In this document: positions 52,189 through 59,978 of the stretch, piece after piece
Layout: each line of letters opens with the position of its first letter
Position numbering within the stretch: position 1 is the first letter of the stretch
Source of the DNA: Virgibacillus_N oceani_A
Lineage (GTDB): Bacteria; Bacillota; Bacilli; Bacillales; Amphibacillaceae
Assembly: GCA_041521345.1 (NCBI GenBank)
Contig: JBGOHB010000009.1
Length of the DNA stretch: 64,000 nt
Reading direction: 5' to 3' (one strand)
The notes under the pieces: model-generated
What the model was told of the DNA's origin: nothing
The model's input: the letters and a program-made list of their open reading frames with translations, nothing else
Databases searched by the model: none
Made by a program: the position numbers and the translations under genes

Positions 52189-53661
52189 ATTTTTCAACAA
52201 ATCCATCCATCCTTTTTTCTGCTATTACTTATCCTCACGCTCACTTTATTTTTTCCTCCGCTTATTGAAGCAAACGAAACAGGGGAGAGGGACGTATTGA
52301 AAGATCAATTGGATGTGTATATAAATAATGAACCTTTATTGCAGGGAGCGTTAATCGGCATAAGTATCAGGGATGCAAAAACAAATGAGCTGCTGTATGA
52401 CCATATGGGAGATGTGCGGTTGCGGCCTGCGTCCAATATGAAACTGTTGACAGGAGCTGCAGCTTTGGATGTGTTAGGGGGGGGATATTCATTCAAAACA
52501 GAAATTTGCACTGATGGCAAGCAAGATGGACAAACGCTCCGTGGAAATCTTTATCTCGTTGGAAAAGGTGACCCAACATTACTGCCGGAGAATTTTGATA
52601 CATTTGCTGAAAAACTGAATATGCAGGGAATAGCTTCGATTGAAGGAAATGTTATTGGAGATGATAGCTGGTATGACCATGTTCGCTTATCAACCGACAT
52701 GATCTGGAGTGATGAGCAGTATCATTACGGCGCTCAAGTGTCAGCGCTAACAGCTTCTGCAGATTACGAGTATGATTCCGGCTCTGTTATTATAGAAGTT
52801 GAACCAGCTGCTGAAGGTGAGGCACCCCATGTTTTTACCCATCCTAAAACAAATTATGTAACCGTTGTAAATGAAGCAGTTACCAGTTCGGAAGATATAG
52901 AAGAAGATATTACCGTTACCCGGGTGCATGCAGAAAATACAATTATAGTGGAGGGTACGATTCCAGTCGGTTCCGAAGATGTGGAAGAACGCATAAGTGT
53001 CTGGGAACCAACTGGTTATGCATTGGATCTTTTCAAACAGGCACTGGAAAGGAATGGAATAACTGTTCATGGAGAAGTATCTGCAGGAACCGCCTCTGAA
53101 CAAACCGAAATCCTGTTAGAGCACTCCTCCATTCCATTGAAAAAGATGCTCATTCCTTTTATGAAATTAAGCAATAATGGAATTGGAGAAATTTTGGTCA
53201 AGGAAATGGGCAAGCAGGTTCATGGAGAAGGCAGCTGGGAAAAGGGGCTAGAAGTGATGAGAGAAGTGCTGACAGAGCAAGGAATAAATACGGATACCCT
53301 TTCGTTAAAGGATGGTTCCGGGATATCCCACGCTAATCTGATCCCAGCCAATGAAATTTCCAGTCTATTATATACTATTCAACATAAAGATTGGTTCAGT
53401 GTATATCTCAATACATTACCTAACGCCGGCAGAAAAGAACGGATGATTGGCGGCACACTGCATGAAAGAATGGGTCATTTATCTGTCCAGGCGAAAACAG
53501 GCACGATCAACGGGGTGACCACATTATCCGGCTACCTGCAAACGCACCACGGTAAAAAGCTGATTTTCTCAATTATGATTAATAATATGCTGGAAGATTT
53601 GGAAGAGGAAGGAAAGGAAATAGAAGACAGGTTAATGGAGATTATTACGAATTATGGTTGA
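52189..53661 (+). CDS. D-alanyl-D-alanine carboxypeptidase/endopeptidase (PBP4, S13), non-standard start
   Basis: Low-molecular-weight penicillin-binding protein. The SxxK motif is in P-A-S-N-M-K-L-L-T-G, SxN in K-L-S-N-N-G-I-G-E and KTG in A-K-T-G-T-I-N-G. It trims or cleaves peptidoglycan peptides outside the membrane. An in-frame signal peptide (H-P-S-F-F-L-L-L-L-I-L-T-L-T-L-F-F-P-P) lies upstream of the first normal start (TTG 52297). The only start at the right distance from AAGGAGG (52174-52180) is ATT 52189, giving 490 residues. ATG 52182 is out of frame and too close. Either AUU is used, a one- or two-base indel damaged the start, or a shorter cytosolic form is made. Confidence 0.8.
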   Translation: MFQQIHPSFFLLLLILTLTLFFPPLIEANETGERDVLKDQLDVYINNEPLLQGALIGISIRDAKTNELLYDHMGDVRLRPASNMKLLTGAAALDVLGGGYSFKTEICTDGKQDGQTLRGNLYLVGKGDPTLLPENFDTFAEKLNMQGIASIEGNVIGDDSWYDHVRLSTDMIWSDEQYHYGAQVSALTASADYEYDSGSVIIEVEPAAEGEAPHVFTHPKTNYVTVVNEAVTSSEDIEEDITVTRVHAENTIIVEGTIPVGSEDVEERISVWEPTGYALDLFKQALERNGITVHGEVSAGTASEQTEILLEHSSIPLKKMLIPFMKLSNNGIGEILVKEMGKQVHGEGSWEKGLEVMREVLTEQGINTDTLSLKDGSGISHANLIPANEISSLLYTIQHKDWFSVYLNTLPNAGRKERMIGGTLHERMGHLSVQAKTGTINGVTTLSGYLQTHHGKKLIFSIMINNMLEDLEEEGKEIEDRLMEIITNYG

Positions 53662-53669
53662 AGAAAGGT

Positions 53670-53715
53670 AAGGACTTTTTTGGCTGCGGATTGGCTAGAG
53701 AGTCCTTTTTTGTGT
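53670..53715 (+). terminator. intrinsic terminator after the PBP4 gene
   Basis: AAGGACT (53670-53676) pairs with AGTCCTT (53701-53707), followed by TTTTGTG. The loop is long (24 bases). Confidence 0.55.
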
Positions 53716-54166
53716 TACGGATGAGGCTAATTTGGAAGTTTTTATTATTGTAAGCGAAATGAATATTCCCTCGTTTTCGAGTTGTTTCCTAAGAAGGACT
53801 TTTCGTTGAAGAAATCGCTGAAAAAAGACCATCATAGTATTCAGGACAGCCATTTTGTTGGGGAAATAGGCGATAAGGGTCTTCATAACTTTCATGAAGG
53901 GCTGTTTTGAGAGATTCCTATGTGGGCGGAGCGCCCCCACTCTGATTAGGGAAAGGTACGCTGTCCCTGAAAGGATTATTTTGAACATAAAACTAAGACA
54001 TTCGATAGAGTCGGCTTATTATAGGAAATTCATTTACGTGTGATATTTTTTCACTGGAAGATCCAAAACCACCATCCCAAAAAGTACTCTCATAAAGCCC
54101 GCACTGAAATGGCAACCGCCTATTTCTAAACATTCATTAAAAAATTTCATTTTCCTAAAATGCCTA
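53716..54166. other. gene-free stretch before the eps promoter
   Basis: About 450 bases without a credible gene. A 97-codon leftward frame (53695-53988) has no ribosome site or recognisable domain. A GC-rich local hairpin (GTGGGCG at 53922-53928 with CGCCC...CAC at 53932-53940) stands out in the AT-rich surroundings. No other structure is assigned. Confidence 0.4.
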
Positions 54167-54195
54167 TTGACATGTTCTTTATAAAGAACTATACT
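54167..54195 (+). promoter_or_regulatory. eps operon promoter with SinR-type operator in the spacer
   Basis: TTGACA (54167-54172), 17 bases, TATACT (54190-54195). The spacer is T plus the perfect 16-bp palindrome GTTCTTTATAAAGAAC (54174-54189). GTTCTTT matches the known SinR half-site GTTCTYT, and the inverted arrangement matches the SinR operator upstream of B. subtilis epsA. A repressor here would directly exclude RNA polymerase. Confidence 0.85.
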
Positions 54196-54245
54196 AATAA
54201 CTATAAAATTTACCTTTAAACAAAACAAATTTTTTTAAACTGAAT

Positions 54246-54269
54246 GTTCTTTATAAAGAATAATATAAT
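54246..54269 (+). promoter_or_regulatory. second SinR-type operator with overlapping -10 box
   Basis: GTTCTTTATAAAGAAT (54246-54261) repeats the first operator with one end mismatch, 72 bases downstream, and is followed by TATAAT (54264-54269). The two centres are about seven helical turns apart, allowing cooperative or looped binding. Confidence 0.75.
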
Positions 54270-54317
54270 TAAATATAAATATATTGGACTATATTTCAAT
54301 AGAATAAAGGTGATTCA

Positions 54318-55082
54318 ATGAATAGTGGATATCAGGAATCTTATCAGAAGAATGAACATCCGAAAGAAATTAATTTAAGGGAATATTTTGAGGTACTCAA
54401 AAGACGTTTTTGGATTATTATCCTGGTAGCAATGATTATATCCGCTGCAGGTTATTTCTATAATTATTACAGTGCACTTACCAATACCTCCCTTTATCAA
54501 ACATCGACAAGAATGATTTTTGGTTCCGATACGGAAGATATGAATACACTGATGGTTATGATCAAAGACCCGATTATCATGGAATTGGTCAGGGAGGAAC
54601 TTCAGTTGACGAGAACCACTGATACAATCGCCAGTCAAATTGAAGTATCAAGGATCGATGATTCCCAGGTCGTTCAAATATCCGTCATTGATGAGCATGC
54701 AAAAACTGCAGCAGATATAGCCAATGCCACTGCTGCTTCCTTTAAAAGTGAAATTGCTGACATTCTTGGATTTACCGAAGTTCAATTATTATCCGAGGCA
54801 AAAGAAAACCCGATGCCCATTAATGAAACACAAAGCAGCAGTATTGGTATCATATCCGTCGTATTAGGTGTCATTATGGGAATCGGTCTGGCGTTCTTAT
54901 TGGATTCCATGGATGACAAAGTAAGAAAACAGCGTGAATTGGAAGAAGTGTTGGGGGTACCGGTAATCGGAATTGTCGCCAATATGAATAAAAAGAAATA
55001 TATCACCGAAGCATCAAACAGAAAGGAAGCAAGAGGAAGAGGTGAGTCCGCTGCAATTAAAGACAATGCCTACAATGAGTAA
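54318..55082 (+). CDS. epsA: Wzz-type chain-length/tyrosine-kinase modulator EpsA
   Basis: Polysaccharide co-polymerase and kinase adaptor of 254 residues. It opens N-L-R-E-Y-F-E-V-L-K-R-R-F-W-I-I. There are two membrane helices (around 31-52 and 174-196) flanking the Wzz domain, with the pre-helix-2 proline region E-N-P-M-P-I-N-E-T-Q. The cytoplasmic tail L-D-S-M-D-D-K-V-R-K follows. It activates the partner BY-kinase encoded next. AAAGGTGA precedes ATG 54318. First gene of the eps operon. Confidence 0.9.
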   Translation: MNSGYQESYQKNEHPKEINLREYFEVLKRRFWIIILVAMIISAAGYFYNYYSALTNTSLYQTSTRMIFGSDTEDMNTLMVMIKDPIIMELVREELQLTRTTDTIASQIEVSRIDDSQVVQISVIDEHAKTAADIANATAASFKSEIADILGFTEVQLLSEAKENPMPINETQSSSIGIISVVLGVIMGIGLAFLLDSMDDKVRKQRELEEVLGVPVIGIVANMNKKKYITEASNRKEARGRGESAAIKDNAYNE

Positions 55083-55707
55083 TAAAAAAACACGTCTTGT
55101 CACTTATTCAAATCCGAATTCGATCATATCGGATCAGTTTAGAACAATACGCACGAATATCCGTTTTTTAGCGAATGAAAAAGAAAAAAACGTCATTCTC
55201 GTTACGTCACCAGGAGATGGGGAAGGTAAATCAACGATGATAGCAAACCTTGCTGTCTCCATCGCGACTCAAAAGGAAAAGGTTCTTTTAATAGATGCGA
55301 ATTTAAGAGAATCGGTTATGCACAGTACATTTTTTTTACCTAATAATGTGGGTTTGGCTAATGTATTAAAAGGAATAACCACATTAAAAGATGCAATCAG
55401 TCGCACAGACGTCGAAAATTTGGATGTACTGACAAGTGGACTGGAAGTACAGAATCCAACAGAATTACTCGGCAGTGATGTCATGGCAAAACTGCTGGAG
55501 GCAGCAAAAGCCCATTATAATATGGTGTTAATAGATGCGCCAACCATATTAAAATCTACGGAAACAAGAGTGCTGGCCAATCAGTGTTCAGGTGTAATTC
55601 TGGTAGTAAATCGCGGGAAAACCGGAATGGAAAAGGTGGTTGAAGCAAAAAGAATATTAAAGCTGGCTCATGCCAAATTGATGGGTGTTATTTTTAACAA
55701 CAGATAA
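55042..55707 (+). CDS. epsB: BY-type tyrosine kinase EpsB
   Basis: Cytoplasmic tyrosine kinase partner of EpsA, about 210-221 residues. It has S-D-Q-F-R-T-I-R-T-N-I-R-F, Walker A T-S-P-G-D-G-E-G-K-S-T, Walker A' L-L-I-D-A-N-L-R and Walker B M-V-L-I-D-A-P. The C-terminus ends V-I-F-N-N-R without the usual tyrosine cluster, so autophosphorylation sites may be reduced. GTG 55042 has AGAGGA upstream and overlaps epsA by 41 bases. ATG 55075 is an alternative that starts at the family's usual position. Confidence 0.9.
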   Translation: MSPLQLKTMPTMSNKKTRLVTYSNPNSIISDQFRTIRTNIRFLANEKEKNVILVTSPGDGEGKSTMIANLAVSIATQKEKVLLIDANLRESVMHSTFFLPNNVGLANVLKGITTLKDAISRTDVENLDVLTSGLEVQNPTELLGSDVMAKLLEAAKAHYNMVLIDAPTILKSTETRVLANQCSGVILVVNRGKTGMEKVVEAKRILKLAHAKLMGVIFNNR

Positions 55708-55730
55708 GTGTATATTTTTTTATCTTTATC

Positions 55731-55746
55731 GTTCTTAAAAAAGAAT
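55731..55746 (+). promoter_or_regulatory. third SinR-like palindrome, between epsB and the leader RNA
   Basis: GTTCTTAAAAAAGAAT keeps both half-sites of the upstream operators with one change each. It lies 24 bases after the epsB stop, just before the structured RNA. It may be an internal control point. Confidence 0.5.
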
Positions 55747-55760
55747 AAAATAATCTCAAT

Positions 55761-55885
55761 AAAGTCTAGGTGATGTCTGCTAACCTTTATCAAGGCAGGC
55801 ACTCGGTCATGCTGTGGGTTTTCTTTGAAACCTTAGACGCATTAGTTGTCGGTAGTGTGATGTGAGGGCGGGTTAGATGCCCAAG
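55761..55885 (+). ncRNA. structured leader RNA between epsB and epsC, probable EAR element
   Basis: In B. subtilis an eps-associated RNA (EAR) lies exactly between epsB and epsC and gives processive antitermination of the long operon. Here the 286-base gap between the same two genes contains a dense set of helices. The closing stem is GTCTAGG (55764-55770) with CCTTAGAC (55831-55838). GTCTGC (55775-55780) pairs with GCAGGC (55795-55800), GGTTT (55817-55821) with AAACC (55828-55832) as an alternative, and GGGC (55866-55869) with GCCC (55879-55882). A separate TGGGTA/TACCCA hairpin follows at 55935-55948. The name rests on position and structure, not on a covariance search. Confidence 0.65.
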
Positions 55886-55998
55886 TTACATACATATTTA
55901 TCTGGATCTTTGCAATTGGAAATGTTGCTGAAGCTGGGTAAATACCCAAAACTCACATATAAATTTACCAAAAGTTATTCAGAAAGGAGGAGATGGCA

Positions 55999-57828
55999 GT
56001 GACCTATCGGCAACGGCTTTCTTTATTTATATTTGTTGACTCACTTATTGTATTAAGCGCCATTTTTTTAAGTACTTTTCTGTTAAGCATAAATATATTG
56101 GTATTTGCTGTCCCTTTGCTTATCAGCTCACTAGCCATTGTTATCTGTCATCACCTGTTTGCGATAAAATATAAGCTGTATAAAAAGGTATGGGAATACG
56201 CCAGCATTCAGGAATTATTAATTATTTTAAAGGTTGTTTCCTTTTCCGTTTTGACAGCAATTGTACTTCAGCTTGTATTCATTCAGGCAATCCAATTCAA
56301 ACTTATCGCAGTAACCTGGCTGCTCCATTTGTTTTTAATCGGAGGATCTCGGTTTGTCTGGCGGGTTTACCGGGATACTGTTATGAATAAATCCGAGGAT
56401 AAAATAAGAACATTGATTATAGGTGCAGGGGCTGCTGGGACGATGATTGCTAGACAAATGCTGAAAAATAAAGAGAGTGAGCTGCTGCCTATTGCTTTTA
56501 TTGATGATGACAAGACAAAGCAACGTCTGGATATATACGGACTGCCAGTAATCGGTGGGGTGAAGGACATAGAAAGGAATGTTAAAGCACTACAGATTGA
56601 CCATATTATTATTTCCATCCCTTCCTTAAGCAAAAAAGAGCTGAATACCATATTTCAGGAATGCACCAAAACAAGCGCACAAACGAAAATCCTTCCTTTG
56701 CTGGAGGATTTAATTACCGGCAAGGTGTCGATCAATGCGTTCCGGGACGTGCAGGTGGAAGATTTGCTGGGAAGGGATCCGGTTCATATGGATATGGAAA
56801 GCATCTCCGAAAATATAACGAATAAAGTAATTCTCGTTACCGGGGCAGGAGGTTCCATAGGTTCAGAGATTTCAAGACAAATTGCTTCGTTTCAACCACG
56901 AAAAATCATATTACTGGGCCATGCGGAAAATGATATTTACGCCATTGAAATGGAACTGATGGAAAAATACAAACATAGCGAAATAGCAATCATCACTGAA
57001 ATTGCCGATGTGCAGGATGCGAAGAAAATGATGACCATCATGCGCCGGTATAAACCGGATGTGGTTTATCATGCCGCAGCCCATAAGCATGTGCCTTTAA
57101 TGGAAAGAAATCCGGAAGAGGCGGTGAAGAACAATATCATTGGTACGAGAAATGCAGCCATGGCCGCTCACAGAAATAATGCAGGAACCTTTGTCATGGT
57201 TTCCACCGATAAAGCGGTGAATCCGACAAGTGTGATGGGAGCTACCAAACGGCTGGCAGAAATGATCGTGCAGGATATGCACACCAAAAGCGGTACAAAA
57301 TTTGTCGCTGTCCGTTTCGGTAATGTGCTGGGGAGCACTGGCAGCGTCATTCCTTTATTTAAAAAACAGATAGAGCAGGGCGGTCCGGTTACGGTGACCC
57401 ACCCGGATATGGTCCGCTATTTTATGACAATTCCTGAAAGCTCCAGACTCGTCATTCAGGCAGGGTCTCTCGCAGCAGGAGGGGAAATATTTGTGCTGGA
57501 TATGGGGGATCCGGTGAGGATTGTCGACCTTGCCAAAAACCTCATCAAATTATCGGGAAATTCCGTCGAAGCCATCGGAATTGAGTTCACCGGCATCCGG
57601 CCAGGAGAGAAGCTTTTTGAAGAACTTTTGCAAGAAAGCGAAGTGCATAATCATCATGTTTTTCCAAAAATATATGTAGGGAAAACAACAGAACTCTACA
57701 TCGATGAAATCAATGAAATTATCGCAAACTATCACCATTATGATATGGAACGGCTGAGAGAACAGTTACTAAAGCTGGCAAATAATGAAGTAGTTGTCCA
57801 GGAGGCAACAACGGCCATATCGATATAG
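55999..57828 (+). CDS. epsC: EpsC, UDP-sugar 4,6-dehydratase with membrane domain
   Basis: Membrane-bound nucleotide-sugar dehydratase of about 609 residues (CapD/PglF type). Four N-terminal helices come first, then a CoA-binding-like Rossmann domain (I-I-G-A-G-A-A-G-T-M). The catalytic SDR domain has V-T-G-A-G-G-S-I-G-S-E-I, H-A-A-A-H-K-H-V-P-L-M-E and the active-site T-D-K-A-V-N-P-T-S-V-M-G-A-T-K-R. It likely makes UDP-2-acetamido-2,6-dideoxy-4-keto-hexose from UDP-GlcNAc. The later aminotransferase (epsN) and acetyltransferase (epsM) would turn that into a diacetamido sugar such as bacillosamine. GTG 55999 suits AAAGGAGG better than ATG 55993. Confidence 0.93.
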   Translation: MTYRQRLSLFIFVDSLIVLSAIFLSTFLLSINILVFAVPLLISSLAIVICHHLFAIKYKLYKKVWEYASIQELLIILKVVSFSVLTAIVLQLVFIQAIQFKLIAVTWLLHLFLIGGSRFVWRVYRDTVMNKSEDKIRTLIIGAGAAGTMIARQMLKNKESELLPIAFIDDDKTKQRLDIYGLPVIGGVKDIERNVKALQIDHIIISIPSLSKKELNTIFQECTKTSAQTKILPLLEDLITGKVSINAFRDVQVEDLLGRDPVHMDMESISENITNKVILVTGAGGSIGSEISRQIASFQPRKIILLGHAENDIYAIEMELMEKYKHSEIAIITEIADVQDAKKMMTIMRRYKPDVVYHAAAHKHVPLMERNPEEAVKNNIIGTRNAAMAAHRNNAGTFVMVSTDKAVNPTSVMGATKRLAEMIVQDMHTKSGTKFVAVRFGNVLGSTGSVIPLFKKQIEQGGPVTVTHPDMVRYFMTIPESSRLVIQAGSLAAGGEIFVLDMGDPVRIVDLAKNLIKLSGNSVEAIGIEFTGIRPGEKLFEELLQESEVHNHHVFPKIYVGKTTELYIDEINEIIANYHHYDMERLREQLLKLANNEVVVQEATTAISI

Positions 57829-57884
57829 AAAAAAGAGTGAAAAATTTATGAGACCGAATAAATAAAGGAAGGAAGGGAGAATGC

Positions 57885-57994
57885 ATGACAAATAAAGTAT
57901 TATATTGTGCCCCACTGTAGATTACCATTTTAAAGCATTTCATCTGCTGTATAAAATGGTATAAGGAACAGGGGTGAGGAGAAGTTGATGTTGC
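57885..57994 (+). pseudogene. epsD: EpsD-like glycosyltransferase, N-terminal remnant
   Basis: ATG 57885 behind AAGGGAGAATGC starts T-N-K-V-L-Y-C-A-P. After a frame change it reads V-D-Y-H-F-K-A-F-H-L-L-Y-K-M, then again shifted E-Q-G...E-V-D-V-A, which is the opening 40 residues of EpsD-type GT4 enzymes. At about 57994 it passes directly into a different glycosyltransferase, showing a deletion of the rest. Confidence 0.65.
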
Positions 57995-57997
57995 TTA

Positions 57998-58866
57998 TTT
58001 ACACCGGCCTACAACAGAGCATATGGTCTTTACCGGTGCTATGAAAGCCTGAAAAGCCAGACTTGCAGCGACTTTGCATGGCTGATTATTGATGATGGAT
58101 CAACAGACAGCACAAGGGAAATCATAGAAGCCTGGAAAGAGGAAAATGTTATCGATATCCAATATCGTTACCAGGAAAATCAGCGAATGCATGGCGCGCA
58201 TAACAAAGCATATGAATTAATTGAGACGGAGTTAAATGTATGTATGATTCCGATGATTATATGTCGGCGGATGCAGTGGAAAAAATTCTTGATTTCTGGT
58301 TGAAACATGGAAACGATCAGGTGAGCGGCATTATGGGCTTGGATGCAACAAACGGAGATGAGATCACCGGTACCGGGTTCCCAGCCAATCTGAAATCATC
58401 CACACTGTTCGATCTTTATAACAAATACCGTTTAAAAGGGGATAAAAAACTTGTCTATCGAAGTGAATTAACAAAAAAATATCCCTATCCAACCTTTGCA
58501 GAAGAAAAATATGTTGGGCCTGGCCTATAAGTATTACATGATCGACAGAGATTATGTAATGCTGTTAATGAATGAAGTCTTATGGTATGTAGAATATCTC
58601 CCGGATGGTTCTTCACGTAATATGCTGAAGCAATATCGAAGGAACCCGAGAGGTTTTTCTTTTTACCGGAATTGATGAAACTGCCATTTGGAAATGGGAT
58701 GTTTAAATTCAGGCAGGCCATTCATTACGTATCCAGCAGCATGTGGAGAGAAATAGCAAATTTCTGCAGGAAACACCGAATAAACTGGCTTACCATTCTG
58801 GCATTGCCACTCGGAACATTGCTGCTTCTATACATCACATCCAAAACAAGAGATGTACATGTTTAA
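57998..58866 (+). pseudogene. family 2 glycosyltransferase, multiply frameshifted
   Basis: Starting without its first few codons (F-T-P-A-Y-N-R-A-Y), the GT2 domain is readable: L-I-I-D-D-G-S-T-D-S-T-R-E-I-I, then Y-Q-E-N-Q-R-M-H-G-A-H-N-K-A. One base is lost near 58243, right before the D-S-D-D motif. Further breaks occur at about 58515, 58670 and 58745, with Y-K-Y-Y-M-I-D-R and F-R-Q-A-I-H-Y-V-S-S-S still visible. Several indels make it non-functional. The EpsD stub is fused to its front. Confidence 0.8.
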
Positions 58867-58883
58867 TTGAAAGGGTATCGCTT

Positions 58884-59960
58884 ATGACTTTACTTTGGAT
58901 CAACCTGATACTGGTATTTGCTTTTGCCTTTTTCGCCAGGTATTTTGCTGCTCCAGCCTATGCGGGCGGCTTCAGCCATACTATAAGACCAAATAAACTG
59001 CTGATACTTGGTTCAATGTCGGTACTTATCATGATTGCCGGCCTTCGCTCCAATATCGGTGATACATTTTTTTATAAACTAATTTATACTAGCAACGAAT
59101 TTACATGGGAATATGTTTTATCGGAGAAAGACATCGGGTTTGGCGTAATGCAGATGGTGTTAAAAAATTATATTTCCGAAGATCCGCAAATTATGATTTT
59201 TACGGCGGCACTCATCACTAATATACTGATTGTTGCGGTTTTATACAATTATTCCAGAATGGTGGAGCTTAGTCTATACGTTTACATTACAGGCGGGTTG
59301 TTTCTTGTATCCATGAATGGCATCAGACAATTGCTGGCAGCAGCCATCGCCTTTCTAGCCATCCGATATTTAATGAATGGGAATTTCTTTAAATATGCAG
59401 CAATTGTTGTCCTGGCTTCGTTATTTCATCAAAGTGCATTAATTCTGCTACCTGTATATTTTCTCGTAAGGTTTAAAGCATGGTCCAAAGCTACGGTAGT
59501 ATTAATCCTGCTTTCCGTACTTGTTGTCATAGGGTATGAAGCGTTCACCACATTATTATTCAGTGCGATTGAGGACACCCAATATGCAAACTATGACAGC
59601 TTTGCCGAGGGGGGAGCCAATATTCTCCGGGTGGCTGTCGAGGCAGCACCCCTTTTTATTGCATATCTGGGTAGAGAAAAGCTGAGAAGTATTTTTCCGA
59701 ACAGTGATTTTATTATAAATATGGCGTTAATTGGTTTTGTTTTCATGGTGATTTCTACCCAGGAATGGATTTTTGCCAGGTTGGCCATCTATTTTCAACT
59801 GTATCAATTAATTTTAATCTCCTGGCTTCCAGTATTATTTCGGGAGAAAGACCAGAAATTTGTTTATCTGGCCATACTTGGTTGTTACTTTGGTTATTAT
59901 TTTTACGAAAATGTGATCACGCTGAATATAATTTATGAGAGTGATTTCCTGGGCAGATAA
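58884..59960 (+). CDS. epsG: EpsG, polysaccharide polymerase-like membrane protein
   Basis: EpsG-family integral membrane protein of 358 residues with about ten helices. The family motif region is G-L-R-S-N-I-G-D-T-F-F-Y (residues 50-61), followed by G-F-G-V-M-Q-M-V-L-K and S-M-N-G-I-R-Q-L-L-A-A-A. It probably polymerises lipid-linked repeat units, a Wzy-like role. ATG 58884 has AAAGGG at eight bases; the longer frame runs into the dead glycosyltransferase. Confidence 0.88.
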   Translation: MTLLWINLILVFAFAFFARYFAAPAYAGGFSHTIRPNKLLILGSMSVLIMIAGLRSNIGDTFFYKLIYTSNEFTWEYVLSEKDIGFGVMQMVLKNYISEDPQIMIFTAALITNILIVAVLYNYSRMVELSLYVYITGGLFLVSMNGIRQLLAAAIAFLAIRYLMNGNFFKYAAIVVLASLFHQSALILLPVYFLVRFKAWSKATVVLILLSVLVVIGYEAFTTLLFSAIEDTQYANYDSFAEGGANILRVAVEAAPLFIAYLGREKLRSIFPNSDFIINMALIGFVFMVISTQEWIFARLAIYFQLYQLILISWLPVLFREKDQKFVYLAILGCYFGYYFYENVITLNIIYESDFLGR

Positions 59961-59978
59961 GAAAAGGGGGGAGAAAGC

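Noticed and set aside
53695..53988. 97-codon leftward frame in the gene-free stretch before the eps promoter
   Set aside because: No ribosome site, no recognisable domain, basic low-information composition, and it overlaps the terminator of the PBP4 gene.
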